In this document: piece after piece, positions 11,538 through 23,627 of the stretch
Numbering within the stretch: the stretch's first letter is position 1
Layout of the letters: each line of letters opens with the position of its first letter
Assembly (NCBI GenBank): GCA_016946835.1
Contig: JACVTC010000155.1
Span: 184,501 to 248,500 of the forward strand
Reading direction: 5' to 3'
From: Neocallimastix lanati (nom. inval.)
Taxonomy: Eukaryota; Neocallimastigomycota; Neocallimastigomycetes; Neocallimastigales; Neocallimastigaceae
DNA: 64,000 bases
Notes under the pieces: model-generated
What the model was told of the DNA's origin: nothing
What the model saw: only the letters and a program-made list of their open reading frames with translations
Database searches by the model: none
Made by a program: the position numbers and the translations under genes

Positions 11538-12325
11538 TCGTTGGTATGTGAAAATTTAATAACTTTCAAATAAGAAGTATACAGGTTTTGAGATGGATTA
11601 AGAAATGAAAATGGTTTTATTGAATATTGACTAACTATATTAAACTTATATTTTTCAAATATTTTTAGTACTTTTTCACTGTTAATTGCATTTTCATAAT
11701 GTTCTGTTAAATTTGAATTTTCAATATTTCACAAACATTATATTATCACATTCTTTATGCACATATCGTAAATTGCTTATTAAATAAAACTGGTGATTCC
11801 TTGTCGAATGAATATAAAAATTTATTTTTATTTGTATCAATACATTGTCGATATTTTATGCAAGGAGAATCGATATCACCATTAAATAAGCTATTATCCA
11901 TAAAAAGAACAATAAACATTCCATTGATATTTTTGCTAATATGGTTCAACATACTTTCAACGTCACTATAATTGAAATCATTAAGGGCAAAAAAAGCATG
12001 TAGCAATATTAAAGGAGTCTTTTAATTTAATGTTTTGAATAGTATTTGGATAAACGGTGATACGATTTTTAATATCTGATTTTTTTTAATTCTTTCATTT
12101 AAATTTTTTAATTTCACATTGTCAGGTTCAACACACGCAATTTTTCGGAAGTATTTCCATTTATGAATATCTCCACCATTCCCAGAACCTATATCAAGTA
12201 AGTTTCCTTTATATTCATTAAATATATTGTGTTTTATTCTATTATGATATTTACGCATTAGGGTATTAGAATCCGGTGAAAATATTTCAATATTAATTTT
12301 TTGAAAAGAAGCAAGAACTATACTA
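11538..12325 (-). pseudogene. Capping enzyme remnant: guanine-N7 methyltransferase segment
   Basis: Pieces at 12325-12022, 12006-11755 and 11720-11538 in different frames. The first has the SAM-binding loop (LLDIGSGNGGDIHKW) and CVEPDNVKLKNLN; the second has FFALNDFNYSD, matching the substrate-side strand of viral N7-methyltransferases; the third contains a plausible closing strand region (YSIKPFSFLNPSQN). The end at 11538 is the first stop in the last frame. Confidence 0.75.
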
Positions 12326-13292
12326 TTAAAAAGTATTTAAACTATTCGAGGTCCACTTATCTTCCCGTTCTTTCACATATACGCCTTTATCCAAATCGAA
12401 TTCTATAATAAAAGGAATTTTCTTTTCTTTCATTAGTTGATAGTAAACAATACGTTTATTGAACGGAGTATCATTGATAATATCCACTTTTTTATGGTAA
12501 TACATAATACTTTTATTTTTATCACAATTTAACTTTTTATATTGATGATACTTTAAACATATTTTTTTAAATTCCGCTAATGTCAATTTTAGATTCGACT
12601 TTTTAATTGAATGTTGTTTAGCGTAAAAATAACGACCATCAAATCGAAGATCAACCGTGTTCCTTGTTTTAATCTTATAAACTCTAATATGTTCAACCTT
12701 ATGGCTATCAAAAGGAATAATATTTTGCAAAGTATACGTAGAAGCACCATCTGTAATAATAATACCATTATTTGGCACTAAATTTTTATTTTCATTTTCC
12801 ATTTCATTTTCTATAAAATTTTGTAAATCGGATTAATTTCCGCATTTCCTAATTTTCTTTCGCTTAAATTTGTTCTTGAAAGAGTCAAAATTTAAAGAAT
12901 CAAGAATAGCAACGAGTTCCTTATAACTCTTTAATCTTAAAATCGACATTATGATAAAGAATATCAAATGGGATAAAATCATCATTTACAAATTCACAAT
13001 CGAAAACTAAATGAAGATCGGAGTTAATACAATCTATATATTCCACCTCGAAATTCTCAGATACACTAAACATTAAATGATTGATGATAATGACTAATCG
13101 ACGTAATCCGTCTGTTTTAGCAGCCACAAAGAACGTGTTTTTTACAAGATCATCAGCGATGTCGAATATGGTGTCCAGTGATGGTGTAATTGGTTTTTGG
13201 AATTCAAAGTTTGGTAATAAATAAAATAAATAATCTAATACGAAATTAGAACAATCAAGTAATAACATAATATCATGTACAATGTTTATCAT
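12326..13292 (-). pseudogene. Capping enzyme remnant: guanylyltransferase segment
   Basis: Two open pieces (13292-12921 and 12802-12326) joined by a short broken stretch. The first holds motif I (KTDGLRRL) with the nucleophilic Lys, motif III (DCEF) and IIIa (FDIL); the second holds motif IV (DG..IT) and V (K.KTRNTVDL) and then the start of the OB-fold region. The key residues are still present, so decay is probably not very old. At least two frame changes lie between 12921 and 12802. Confidence 0.85.
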
Positions 13293-13382
13293 ATCACATC
13301 TTTCATGATTTATATTTCTTGAGAAATCAATCTCGAATTGGCTTTTATCCTCATACTTCGTTACATCAATCCGTACATCCTA

Positions 13383-13592
13383 GTGAAGAATATATGATTT
13401 TCTATATTTTATAGTTGGAGTAATGAATTGTAAAATATTTAGCCCCTTATTAGATTTAATTTTTTTATTATAACCATTTTCTGTTTCAACCAAACCGTTG
13501 TCTAGAAAACTTACTATGTCGCTTACATCTAGATTGGTTTCAATACTAAGCACAATTTTATAAACGAAATAATAAGCCGTCATCAAAGTCAT
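13383..13592 (-). pseudogene. Capping enzyme remnant: N-terminal (triphosphatase) segment
   Basis: An open piece of 70 residues beginning MTLMTAYYFVYK and ending just before an in-frame TAG. The same frame resumes after the TAG with a DVRIDVTKYEDK..FEIDF block, typical of the basic/acidic strands of a triphosphatase tunnel. Upstream, a frame change in an A-run near 13595 separates it from about 35 further residues. The triphosphatase call is by position and strand pattern, weaker than the guanylyltransferase call. Confidence 0.55.
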
Positions 13593-14687
13593 TTTTTTTT
13601 GGTGAATTCAACTTTTCCATTTAGCGTTTCGGTGATTTCCTTTTCTGAATTGGTATCTTTTTATTTTCTATGTTTTCTTCATTATTTATATTACAAATAT
13701 ATATCAACACATTTGAAGCTTATTTTTCACATATTTCACATATTCTAACATTACACCTTTAATCAAGTTATTCTATAATGAATAAATTGGTTTACTGGTG
13801 AATATATGTATATAAAATTATACTATTTTATAAAATAAACTTAATGTTATTAAACAATTATTTATTTCTATTCAAAATTAACCTTGAATTTCACATGAAT
13901 AAAGTAATTTTAGATTATATTAATTAAATTTAAATATTGTTAAAATAATTTCCCCTAAAACTAAGTATTTAGTATTATTACACCATTTATATTAGATGTA
14001 TCTCAAACATCTTTTATAATATATAGTTTATATATTACTATTTATATGATAGGTGATATTATACTATTGTAATTTATGTGAATATCTCTTATATATCAGA
14101 TTTTACATCACTTTTAGTTATAATTCGCTTTGTAGTTTTAGTGATAACTATTAAAATTAATTGTTAATTATATATCAATGTATTTGATAAATTATAATCC
14201 TGGGATATTAAAATTGATTACATTTATAGCTTATTATATTTTTCTAATCATTTAAACTTATTAGTAAATAATATAAATTATTTCATAATTTATTACGATT
14301 CAATATTTCAGTTAATTACTTCTTGGAAGCTAATTTTCACTAATTTTCTCTATTTAGGCCTTAATAATCATCACAAAGAATCTCTTAAGTAGCTTTCCAT
14401 AAATATTTTAAGTTCCATATTTTATTTTGCCTATTTCCCCTTAAAATTCAAAATTTCTAAAAGGATTTTATATATTCGAATTTTTCACTATTAAAATATT
14501 AATGAGAGAATTTTAAATATAATAACTTTGTGAATATCTGGTAATCAATAAGTATAGTTTGCAGATGGAATAAATATTATCTATTTTTATATAATTCATG
14601 GTTATATTTATTATTTTATTATACCTTTCATCATGAAGGTATGTGTTATGATTATAATTAATTAGTTATTTTTAAACCCATTTCTCG

Positions 14688-14722
14688 CAAGGTTTAATAA
14701 TACTATTATCATTAGAATGCAC
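14688..14722. repeat. 35-bp direct repeat, copy 1
   Basis: CAAGGTTTAATAATACTATT followed by ATCATTAGAATGCAC. The second copy at 15794-15828 differs at two positions (transitions). The 1.1-kb spacing and orientation would fit LTR remnants, but similarity does not clearly extend beyond the 35 bp. Confidence 0.65.
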
Positions 14723-15793
14723 CATTTTACGCTAGGTGTAATGTTTTGCTTATTATTATTAAATGGAATTAGTTATTAATAATATAATACAAAACTTTAT
14801 TGACTCAATGGGTCGACATTATAACTATATAAATAAAGTAAAAATAAAGAAGATTGGTTTATTAAAATATTTGTTTAATTAATAGTAAAAGTATTAAAAT
14901 ATTGATTAATAATAACTAAAGTATTACTTATAAATTAATTATTAATAAAATAAAAACACAAATAAAAATATTTTGTTAAAGAAATCACTAATATTTATAC
15001 TTTTTCGGGGAAAAATAGTTTCTTGAATGAAAAAATATAAAAAGTTCTAAAAAAAGATTTTTATAACAGAATCATTAATTACAATTATTTTATTATTTTA
15101 ATATTTAGTATTATTTTTCAATAAAGTTTTAAAACAAATAATTAAATTTAAAAAATATTATTTCTGATATAGTTGTTAGTAACTAATACCATGAATCAAA
15201 CTACTTAGGGTTCGATTCACATTTATTATTATTTTATAGTTTTATTCTAAAAAATATCTAGAAGATTCTTTATAGTTCAAGAAATTACTAGAATTTCTTG
15301 ATAATTCTTGTGTTTAATTAATTAAAATTTATTCTACTAAATTCTTAATTCTATTGTTTTATATTTTTTTTAAATTTTTCGATTTTTAAGAACTTTTTAG
15401 AAACTTTTATTTTTATTTTTAATAACTTTAACTTTTGAAAAAAATATAAATATGAGTAAAATTCTTAATAAAAAATATTCTTTTCTTTGTGTTTTTTATT
15501 TTAATTTTGTTTAGTTAATAAAACTTAATTTTTTAATAAAACTTTTCAATATTAATACTATATCAACCCTTGCGGCTTATAGTATTATAATAAATATAAT
15601 TAATAAAATAATTAGAATAAAAAAATAAATAAAAAATAAAATAATTTTTGTTTTTTTTTGAGTGTTATTATATTTATTATAATATTTTGTTATAATTTTA
15701 ATCGATGGAAATGAATCATATGATAATAATAATAAAATTATTTTCTAAAATTAGAATTTTCTAAAAATTTTTGAAATTCTTAGATTCGTTACA

Positions 15794-15828
15794 CAAGGTT
15801 TAATAATACTATTATTGTTAGAATGCAC
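15794..15828. repeat. 35-bp direct repeat, copy 2
   Basis: Matches 14688-14722 with two transitions. Followed by TCATTTAATGATAGGAATT, where copy 1 has a different sequence. Confidence 0.65.
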
Positions 15829-18638
15829 TCATTTAATGATAGGAATTACCATTCTATGATATTTCCCATGAATATTTAGGATATTAAATTTTAAATTATT
15901 TTGAATAGGATCTCTGATATACAGTCTTCTCCATTATTTCAGGTTATATATACATACGAGTTTGATATGTATAAATACGTATTAAAATAACTATACTTTA
16001 AATAATATATTTTGTGGTTTAAAACAAAAATCATTACTTAATATATGATTGCTTAAATCTTCGTAATGTATATTATTAAATTGTGTTTTGTATATTTAAG
16101 AGTAAAAATAGTTTATGACATAATAGATTCCTTATGTATAGATATATTGCATTAATAATAGCCTAGAGTTTTATTTGTTAAAATATCAAATTATAATTTC
16201 AATTAAGAGTTTCAAATGTGAAGATCAATAATTTTCTCTTATAAACGTTTAAGCATGGTTTTCTCTATTGAATTGATATTTTTATATTTTTGGAGTTTAA
16301 TTAAATTACTGTAAAGCTGTGCTTAACAATAAGAAACAAGAATTTAAATTTATAACCTAATAAAATAAAACTTATTATTAAACATAAATCTTAAATCAAA
16401 AGATTGGTGCCAAAAAATAATTTATTAATTATTAATTTTTTAAATAAAAACATGATTAATAAATTACATGAAATTTTTGAGATATTTATACGACTTTTCA
16501 ATTAAATAAATTAATTAAATTTTTATGAATTAAATTTTTATAATTTAAACCAATAAAATAAATTTTATGCTAAAATATTTTAATAATAATAAATAAAAAT
16601 ATCTAAAGACTTAATAAAATCTTTAATAATTAATTATGTAATAATTGATTAATGTAATAAATTTACATAAATTTATAAAACAGCAGCAATTAGTTTGAAT
16701 ATGACAGTAGATGAATTTAAGAAATTACTTCAAAAAAATGAATCAATTGAGTAGTATTTATAATTTACTGTATATGAAAATTAATTATTAATTTATGTAA
16801 ACTTTTCATAAAAGGATAAATTATTATTTAAATAATTTTGGATAATAAATTTAATCTAAATAATTTATTTATTTAAGTTAGTTAAGTTAGTTAATTTAAT
16901 TTAGTTAATTTATTTAACTTAGTTAATTTAGTTTAGTTAGTTTAAAATACTTTAAAATTAATTTCGGAATAGTTTTAAATAGTTAAAATTAGTTTAAATA
17001 GTTTACAAAAATAGTTTTGAATTGTAAATATATAAACATTAGTATTAATAATATTTAAATAATAAATAAATAATAAATGAGTTCTTATTGAATTTAATTA
17101 TTATTGTAAATAAGTTGAAAGTTTATTGAATTAATTATTGTTTAGTTTTAGTTAATTTTAATTTAATAAAATTAGTAATAAATATTTTGTTTATAAATAA
17201 ATAGTAATATATGTATATTAAATAGGATTGATATATTAAAATGTAATCATGAAAAAATATAAATACATGTAAAATTCATTATTTAAATTGATGTATTAGT
17301 TATTGATTATCAACTAGTTAATAACAATAAGTGATTTGTTTTTATTAATAAAGATTATTTTATTTAAAAAACAAATTTTTATTACGTTTTCTTTTAATTT
17401 TAGTGTTAAAATTTTGTTATTTGTAATCTGTTTCCATTAGAACATTTTACAAAATAATAAATTTTTTAAAATAAATGTTCATATTCTAACTCACGAACTT
17501 AGCTATAAATTTTAAGTATTAAACACTAAGATATATCATTCATTTCTATAATCTATTATAATTACATATATTTTAACATAAAGCTATTCTAATGAATTTT
17601 ATTAAATAATAAATTTATAAGCTATAGCTAAATTTAGTAAAATATAATTATTAATTAAACTAAATACTAAATAATTTAAATTAAATACATTTATTATCTA
17701 TTTATTATTGTAATATTATAATTAAAAATTTAAGATTAATAAAAGAACAATGTAAGCTTAAAATAATTAATATTGAAATTAAATTTAACTAATCTTATTA
17801 TATAAAATATATTTATAATAAAAAAATAAGTCTTTTTTTGATATATTAGTAAATAGTCATTTTATCTTAAAAATTAATAATTAATTTTCATTTTAAATAT
17901 AACGAGACACTTTTGTTACGTTTTAAACTCAAGAGTATTGATTTAAAATTAGAAATTTAAAACTTTATAAAAATTAATAATTAAAAAAATTAAATAATTT
18001 TTATTTATTAAAACAACATTAGTGTTTCTAATAAAGCAATTTTAAAAAATTTTTATAATAAATCATACTTTAATTATTTTAAATTTTATCTTTTTGATAT
18101 AGTGTTATTAATAGACTAAAACAAGTTATTAATAATACCTTATCAGATTAGTTATAAACACTCAAAAAGTATTTTGATTCTGTTCCTGATCATTGCGGTA
18201 AAACGGATATTTATTTTTGTTATGGCAATACTTGAACTTCAATAATTGGGAAGAGGAATCATCATTTGATTTCTTTGATACTCCAAATATTTTAAAGGGT
18301 TAGGATTGATGTCAGAAATTATTATTATTATTATTTAATATCTATCATTAATAAAAAGATGTTTATTTTTATTATTATTATAAGTATCAGAAAATTTATT
18401 ATTACTGAGAATATTATTATTTATATTTTTATTAAAAATTGTTTCAAATCAAGTGTAATATTATCCAAATATAATAAAGAATAAATAATATAATGTGAAA
18501 ACATAATGCATAAATTTATAAAATATAATAACATAAATATAATAACTAACATTCACATTAGTGGCGTATTTTTGATCATATGTTTTTATGATATATATAT
18601 GTATAATATATTTTTATGTATAATACAAAATAATAAGT

Positions 18639-18905
18639 AAGGATACGTTAGATAGAAGTAACTTTGAGTTATGGAAAAAGGAACTCTTTGTATTATATAT
18701 ACAAGAAAAGTTTTTTGACCATATTCAACAAAAGAAAATAATGAGAAAGGATGAATCTGCTCTAACAAAAGAAGAAAGGACTAAATTAATTCCTGTTCAA
18801 GGAAGGGCCAACACTTTCTTTATCAATGGTACAACTGATGATGATATAACAGCTGACGCTAAGTTTAAGAGTACATTAATTGAAAGTGTTATAAGTATTG
18901 ATTAA
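18639..18905 (+). pseudogene. Ty1/copia Gag N-terminal fragment
   Basis: Open stretch of 88 residues starting KDTLDRSNFELWKKELFVLY, the typical L..NF..WK..L pattern at the start of copia Gag proteins, and ending with a stop after SVISID. A Met start is missing (an upstream stop lies at 18621-18623). It is followed by AT-rich sequence and then by a second, different Gag-like frame at 19208, so the two may be nested or independent remnants. Confidence 0.6.
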
Positions 18906-19207
18906 AAATATTAAAATTAATTATTAGAAATAAATAAATTAAAATTCATAATTTAATTAAAATATTAGTAATTATTTTTATAAATTTGTAATTAAATTTA
19001 TTCGCAATTTTTTATGTAAATTAGAAATAGTTTTGATCAAATGTTAAATAATATCAAGCCAGAACATGTATATAAATAATATTCATTTTATCCTAATTTT
19101 ATATCCTTGTATTTACCTTATTATTTCATAAATAATAAATAAATAAACAAATAATTATTAAATAAATAAGTTTAATATATTTATTAGATTAAGAGTCTTT
19201 TTCTACC

Positions 19208-20361
19208 ATGAACTCCGCCACTACTACTACACCTTTTGTCCAAAAACTCAATGGAAAAAATTTTTGAACTTGGTACCTCTTTATTCAAAATTTCCTTAAA
19301 GGAAAAAGACTATTTCAATATACTGAAGTCGATATCATTGCTGAACGAACCAACGTTTTTAATCAATTAACTAATGAACTCCAAAATCTACAAGCTCAGG
19401 CCGAGAATAATCAAAATAACTTGGAACTTCAAGCCAAAATTCAAAATATTCAAGAGAAATTAATTCAACAACAGGACACTATAGAAGAGGCGATTGCCAA
19501 CGACGCTATGGCTAACTCTATAATCAACCCTAATGTAACAGAAAAGTTTTAAAATTTAGAGGAGAGAAAGAGCATTTGAAAAAATGGAGAAACTTAAACA
19601 ACTCTATGAAAGAGACGAAGAAGAAGAACATTCTATATGGTAAAAGAGGCTCTATAAACTTAAAGCAAGTGACATCAATAACACTATGGATGTCATAAAT
19701 GAAATTATGGAACTTTTCGATATGTTACACGAAATAAATTTAAATCCAAACAATTTAAAAAAACTCTCAATTTTACATAATGCTCTTCCAAATGAAATCC
19801 AAAATATTGTCAATTTTAGTGCAGACGTCAACCCAATTGAATTCTTCAATGATATCAAAAATAAGATTTTTATTAGAATATAATAGTAAATCCAACAGAT
19901 TCACCAGTTTAAACAACAATTATATTCAAAATTCTCCAGAAGACAACATGGACCTTGATTATGATCTTGACCACGTCTACCAACATAATAAAAATCTATG
20001 CAACTCAAAATCTTAACCTTCCAACATGAAATTTTATCACATATGTAAAATCAATGGACATTCCACCGACGAATGTTTTTTCAATGCAAAGATCAACAAA
20101 AGAATTCGAAACTCAAAAAATTACAAAAACAAAAGAATCAATCAAAAGAAACATAAATATAATTACAAAAAAACAAACTGGATCATTAAAAAACATCGAA
20201 CATAACGATGACTATGTCTCCTTCGATGAACTTTATAATAACTATTATGATTATTCCATTAACAGCATTGAATATACCGATGATGAATCCAAAAATAACA
20301 TAGAAACAATGGATAATCACGTGATAATACATAATAATAATTTTATCTTAAACTACAATTA
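19208..20361 (+). pseudogene. Ty1/copia-type Gag, broken, with a damaged zinc knuckle
   Basis: ATG at 19208. The first residues read FVQKLNGKNF, then a TGA in frame, then TWYLFIQNFLKGKRL: the copia Gag L.G.NF..W pattern. A Gln-rich coiled segment follows (LQAQAENNQNNLELQAKIQ), then several stops and frame changes. At 19686-19880 there is a helical Gag segment (MDVINEIMELFDMLHEINL). At about 20026 a CCHC-type zinc knuckle is visible as FYHICKINGHSTDEC: the second Cys, the His and the last Cys are kept, but the first Cys is Tyr (TGT to TAT). No pol follows, because a minus-strand gypsy element begins at about 20400. Confidence 0.7.
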
Positions 20362-20399
20362 ATAATATTTCATTTTTCATTAATATTATACTTACCAAT

Positions 20400-20453
20400 G
20401 ATCAGAGTCCAACGCGCTAACGACTGCGTCAGCCGGGAACCCCCACTATGAAA
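20400..20453 (-). repeat. tRNA-5'-half-like LTR block, copy 1
   Basis: On the minus strand it contains TGACGCAGTCGTTAGCGCG and TTGGACTCTGATC. This follows the box A and D-arm pattern of tRNA genes and continues into an anticodon-loop-like CTCTGAT (CUG, Gln-type). No T-arm follows in this copy. It sits 27 bases inside the 3' LTR start. Confidence 0.55.
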
Positions 20454-20484
20454 AACTCTTTCAATACTCTTAAACATTACAATG

Positions 20485-20494
20485 CCCCCCTTCT
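20485..20494 (-). other. Polypurine tract of the chromovirus
   Basis: AGAAGGGGGG on the minus strand, overlapping the stop codon of the chromodomain frame and directly before the LTR start. This is the usual primer for plus-strand synthesis in LTR retrotransposons. Confidence 0.7.
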
Positions 20495-21137
20495 AATGTC
20501 GGATTCCATACGACATAGGATGTGGTTTATCCGGAAATTTCTTGTGAAATTCCTTTAATAACCGAGGAGCATGTATGTCTTCAGCATTTTCCCATGACCG
20601 GTCTTCGGCGGGATATCCTTTCCAATCTATAAGGTACTATAGAACACCATCGACTATTCTTGAATCAAGAATTTCGTTCACTTCATATTCTAATTCATCA
20701 TTGACTAAAATTGGAGGTAGTTTAACAATGTTGCTGTCCGGGAAAGGATTTTCAAAGTAAGGTTCAAGGCGTGATACATGGAAGATTGGGTGTTTTCGAT
20801 CTCCTTTAGAAAGCTTTAATTTATAATTTTGATTCTCTAATACATCAATAATTTCGAATGGTCCTGATTTTCTAGGGTCAAGCTTCTTCAACTTCAAATC
20901 TCCTTTAGGATATAAAAGCCATACTTAATCACCCGTATTAAGCGTGGGAGGTTCTTGCCTTTTAAGATCTGCGTATTTCTTGAATTTCTCTTGAGCTTCT
21001 TTAATATTTGATTTTAGAGTGTTTAATGTAGTCTTGATATCATAGACTACTCTTTCAGCTTCAGGAACAGCCGACGAGGTGGGATTATCAATTAGGAATT
21101 CAGGCTCATACTTTAAATTTGCTTGGAATGGTGACAT
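20493..21137 (-). pseudogene. Chromovirus integrase C-terminal region with chromodomain
   Basis: Begins with SPFQANLKYEPEF, the GPY/F-type lead-in, through a helical segment and TLNTGD-stop-VWLLYPKG. Canonical elements read GDQVWL here, so the stop is probably CAA to TAA. Then come GPFEIIDVLENQNYKLKL and HVSRLEPYF, and a chromodomain: YEVNEILDSRIVDGVL, a TAG, then [17 protein letters not shown]. The TAG again sits where Gln is normal (LQYLVKWKGY). The chromodomain probably guided integration to methylated histones in the active element. Confidence 0.85.
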
Positions 21138-22065
21138 CTTAATTGATTCCTGAACAGTATTATTGTAAGCGAATTCTGCTAACGAAATGTAAGAACTCCA
21201 ATCTGAGAGTTATTGGTAAAACATCGAAGATACTGTTCAATGATACTATTAAGTCTTTCTGTTTGTCCGTCAGTTTGTTGATGATGAGCAGTAAATAATT
21301 TTGATTCACAATGTAATAGTTTACAAAACTGTTTGAAAAATTTTGAATGGAATTGTTTACCACGGTCTGAGATAATTTCTTTAAGTATACCATGTAATTT
21401 GAAGATATTATCTAATATTATTTTGGATGTTTCTTCAGTAGAGGGGAGTTTTTTAAGAGGGATAAAATGACCCATTTTTAATAATCTATCAACAACGATT
21501 AAAATAATTGTATAGTTATTTGAATTTGGTAGATCCGTGATAAAGTCGAGCGATATTGAAGACCAGTGTTTCTCAGGAATTGCTAAGGGTTGAAGTAGCC
21601 TATATGGTTTATGATTATTATTTTTATTTCTTTGACAGATGTCACAAGAGTTTACAAATCGGCGTACATCCCCCGAAGAGTCTTCCACCAAAAGTTTCTA
21701 CTAATAAGTTCAAAAGTTTAGTAATTCCAAAGTGACCTGAAGAAGGAGTATTATGATGAGATTGAAGAATATCAATACGAACAACTTCAGGAACATAAAT
21801 TCTATTGTTGTAAAATAATACATCATCATGAAAGGAGAAGGGAGAGTTTCGTAACTGTAGTCTTCTATTGTTATCAGTGGAATTAAAATAAGGGTCATTT
21901 GGTAATGAAGCACGGATTCCCTCAAGAAGAGAGTTATTGGTAATAGCGATAGTAGAACGTGTGCAAAAAAAATTCGAAGAATTAAGAATTGTACCAGGAT
22001 TAATAACTTTTCGTTCATAATCAGGTCTGCGAGATAGACAGTCAGCTCTATTCTTGGAGCCAGGT
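21138..22065 (-). pseudogene. Chromovirus integrase zinc-binding and catalytic core
   Basis: The HHCC zinc finger is visible as HHNTPSSGHFG and CDICQRNK. The catalytic triad is present: LDFITDLP (first Asp), IISDRGKQF (second Asp) and QTERLNSIIEQYLR (Glu). Frame changes occur near 21665 and 21180, so the core is a pseudogene although the catalytic residues survive. Confidence 0.85.
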
Positions 22066-22484
22066 TTACATTTGATAATAAAGTCGAATATGACGTTGAG
22101 ATAAATGTTCAGGTTTTCGTTCAAACAAAAGATTTCGGTGATCGGAGTAAACAGTATCCTGGTGTTTGGCACCTTCTAAGTGGTGTCTCCATGTTTTAAA
22201 GGCTTCCTTGATGGCTAAAAGTTCTTTATCATATATAGGGTAATTGTATTCAGCATTAGTAAGGGCTCTAGAATGGAAAGAAATTGGATGAAGTTTACCG
22301 TCAAACTCTTGGAGGAGTACACTGCCAATAGCAAAATTACTAGAGTCAGCATCAACAATAAATGGCTTATTAGGATCAGCGTGACGAAGGAGACCGGCAG
22401 ATTTAAAAGAGTTTTTGAGATTCTCAAAAGCAGAAACAGCGGCATTATTCATTACAAAGGGAACATTTTTCTTTAAAAGAGGAG
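22066..22484 (-). pseudogene. Chromovirus RNase H region
   Basis: Open from 22452: AFENLKNSFKSAGLLRHADP, then PFIVDADSSNFAIGSVLLQ (first Asp of RNase H), ISFHSRALTNAEYNYPIYDKELLAI and VYSDHRNLL. The standard gypsy RNase H order is intact, with a frame change at the 22452-22490 junction to the RT region. Confidence 0.85.
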
Positions 22485-23627
22485 TTAGAGGAGATGCAAT
22501 TTTTGAGAAATATTTTTTATGAAGCGCCTATAGTAATTGCAAAGACCCATAAATTGTTGTATGTGCTTGGTGTTTTCAGGTATAGGCCAGTTAAGAGTAG
22601 TGTCAACTTTATCTTTTTCCATAGAAATACCAGAACCAGAAAGGTGATGACCAACAAAATCTATTTCAGAGACGTCGAATTCACACTTTTCAAGTTTTAC
22701 ATATAAGTGGTTTTCACGAAGACGCTCCAAAATTAAACGTACGTGTTTGTGATGTTCTTCTAAGGTATTAGAAAAGATAAGAATGTCATCAATATAAGCG
22801 AAAGCGAAGACATCAAGATAATCACTGAGGACCTCGTTAATAAAGTGTTGGAAAGTAGCTGGCGCGTTCTTTAAACCGAAAGGCATAACTAAATATTCGA
22901 AATGACCAAATCTAGTATTGAAAGCAGTCTAAAATTCGTCACCTTCCTTAATACGGACTAAATTATAAGCTGATCGTAAATCAAGTTAAGTAAAATATTT
23001 AGCACCTCTAGCTTTCTCTAAAAGGTCGTTAATAAGGGGAAGTGGATAAGAGTTTCGAATAGTAATATCATTTAATATTCTATAATCAATGCATAATCGA
23101 AGTGTGCCATCTTTTTTACGAACAAAAAGAATAGGAGCACCAGCAGGGGAAATAGATTTATGAATGAAATTCTTTTCTAAATTTTCTTTGATATAATCTC
23201 TAAGGGCTTGAGTTTCCTCAACAGTTATTGGATAAATAGGACCATAAGGTAGAGAAGAGTCGGGTTTTAAGTCGATTCGACAGTCATAAGGTCTGTGAGG
23301 AGGGAGTTCATTAGCACCGTTTTCAGAAAATACTTCTAAAAGATCTAGGTAAACTTCAGAAATGGATTGATTTTCTTTAGATTTATCAATAGAAGGACAA
23401 GATACATAAATTGCGAATTTCATAGAAAAATTTCTAGGAGAGACTTTAGGAGTTTTAATAGGTTTATCTTTAAGATTATTTTTAGAAATGTTACTAGGTT
23501 TTGGAGAAATAACATTTAGAGCAGTAGTAGGAGTCGATTGATTAGAATTGGGAAGTGGAGGATGAATGGTAGTTGGAAATAGAATTTTTAGTATTAGATA
23601 CAACACAACGATTATTACAAGAATCAT
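22485..23627 (-). pseudogene. Chromovirus reverse transcriptase
   Basis: The upstream piece (23627-22986) ends [50 protein letters not shown]. After two stops (near 22985 and 22930) it continues MPFGLKNAPATFQHFINEVL and AYIDDILIFS, the catalytic YxDD. Then FVGHHLSGSGISM and the thumb region. Both stops interrupt a very conserved block (YFT.LDLRSAYNL...TAF), so no active RT can be made. Confidence 0.88.

Larger units (their letters stand above)
11530..13700 (-). pseudogene. Virus-type fused mRNA capping enzyme, broken (triphosphatase, guanylyltransferase, N7-methyltransferase)
   Basis: Read from about 13700 down to 11538. The N-terminal third (13592-13300) ends in a beta-strand pattern QFEIDFS like the acidic strands of viral tunnel triphosphatases. 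The middle shows guanylyltransferase motif I (AAKTDGLRRL, K as the GMP-accepting lysine), motif III (LVFDCEF), IIIa (FDIL), IV (GIIIT) and V (YKIKTRNTVDL). The C-terminal part has a methyltransferase SAM site (LLDIGSGNGGD) and acidic CVEPDN, then an FFALNDF segment. This order in one chain occurs in asfarvirus, poxvirus and mimivirus-type enzymes and in the capping protein of yeast linear plasmids; fungal nuclear enzymes are separate proteins. A nonsense TAG at 13380-13382, a stop near 12921 and frameshifts near 13595, 12800-12900, 12330, 12020 and 11755 show it is dead. Base composition is less AT-rich than the flanks. No companion viral genes are seen. Confidence 0.85.
13701..18635. other. 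Long AT-rich region without intact genes, probably old LTR or transposon debris
   Basis: About 4.9 kb with no long reading frame. It differs from the purely homopolymeric intergenic DNA: near 14300-16400 the sequence is mixed and contains a 35-bp direct repeat (14688-14722 and 15794-15828) and a tRNA-box-B-like string near 15208. A 17-codon open stretch at 16701-16754 (MTVDEFKKLLQKN) could be the start of a degraded element. I could not assign LTR boundaries. Confidence 0.5.

Noticed and set aside
15195-15222. tRNA gene at the GGGTTCGATTCAC box-B-like string
   Set aside because: No D-arm, anticodon arm or acceptor stem could be matched around it.
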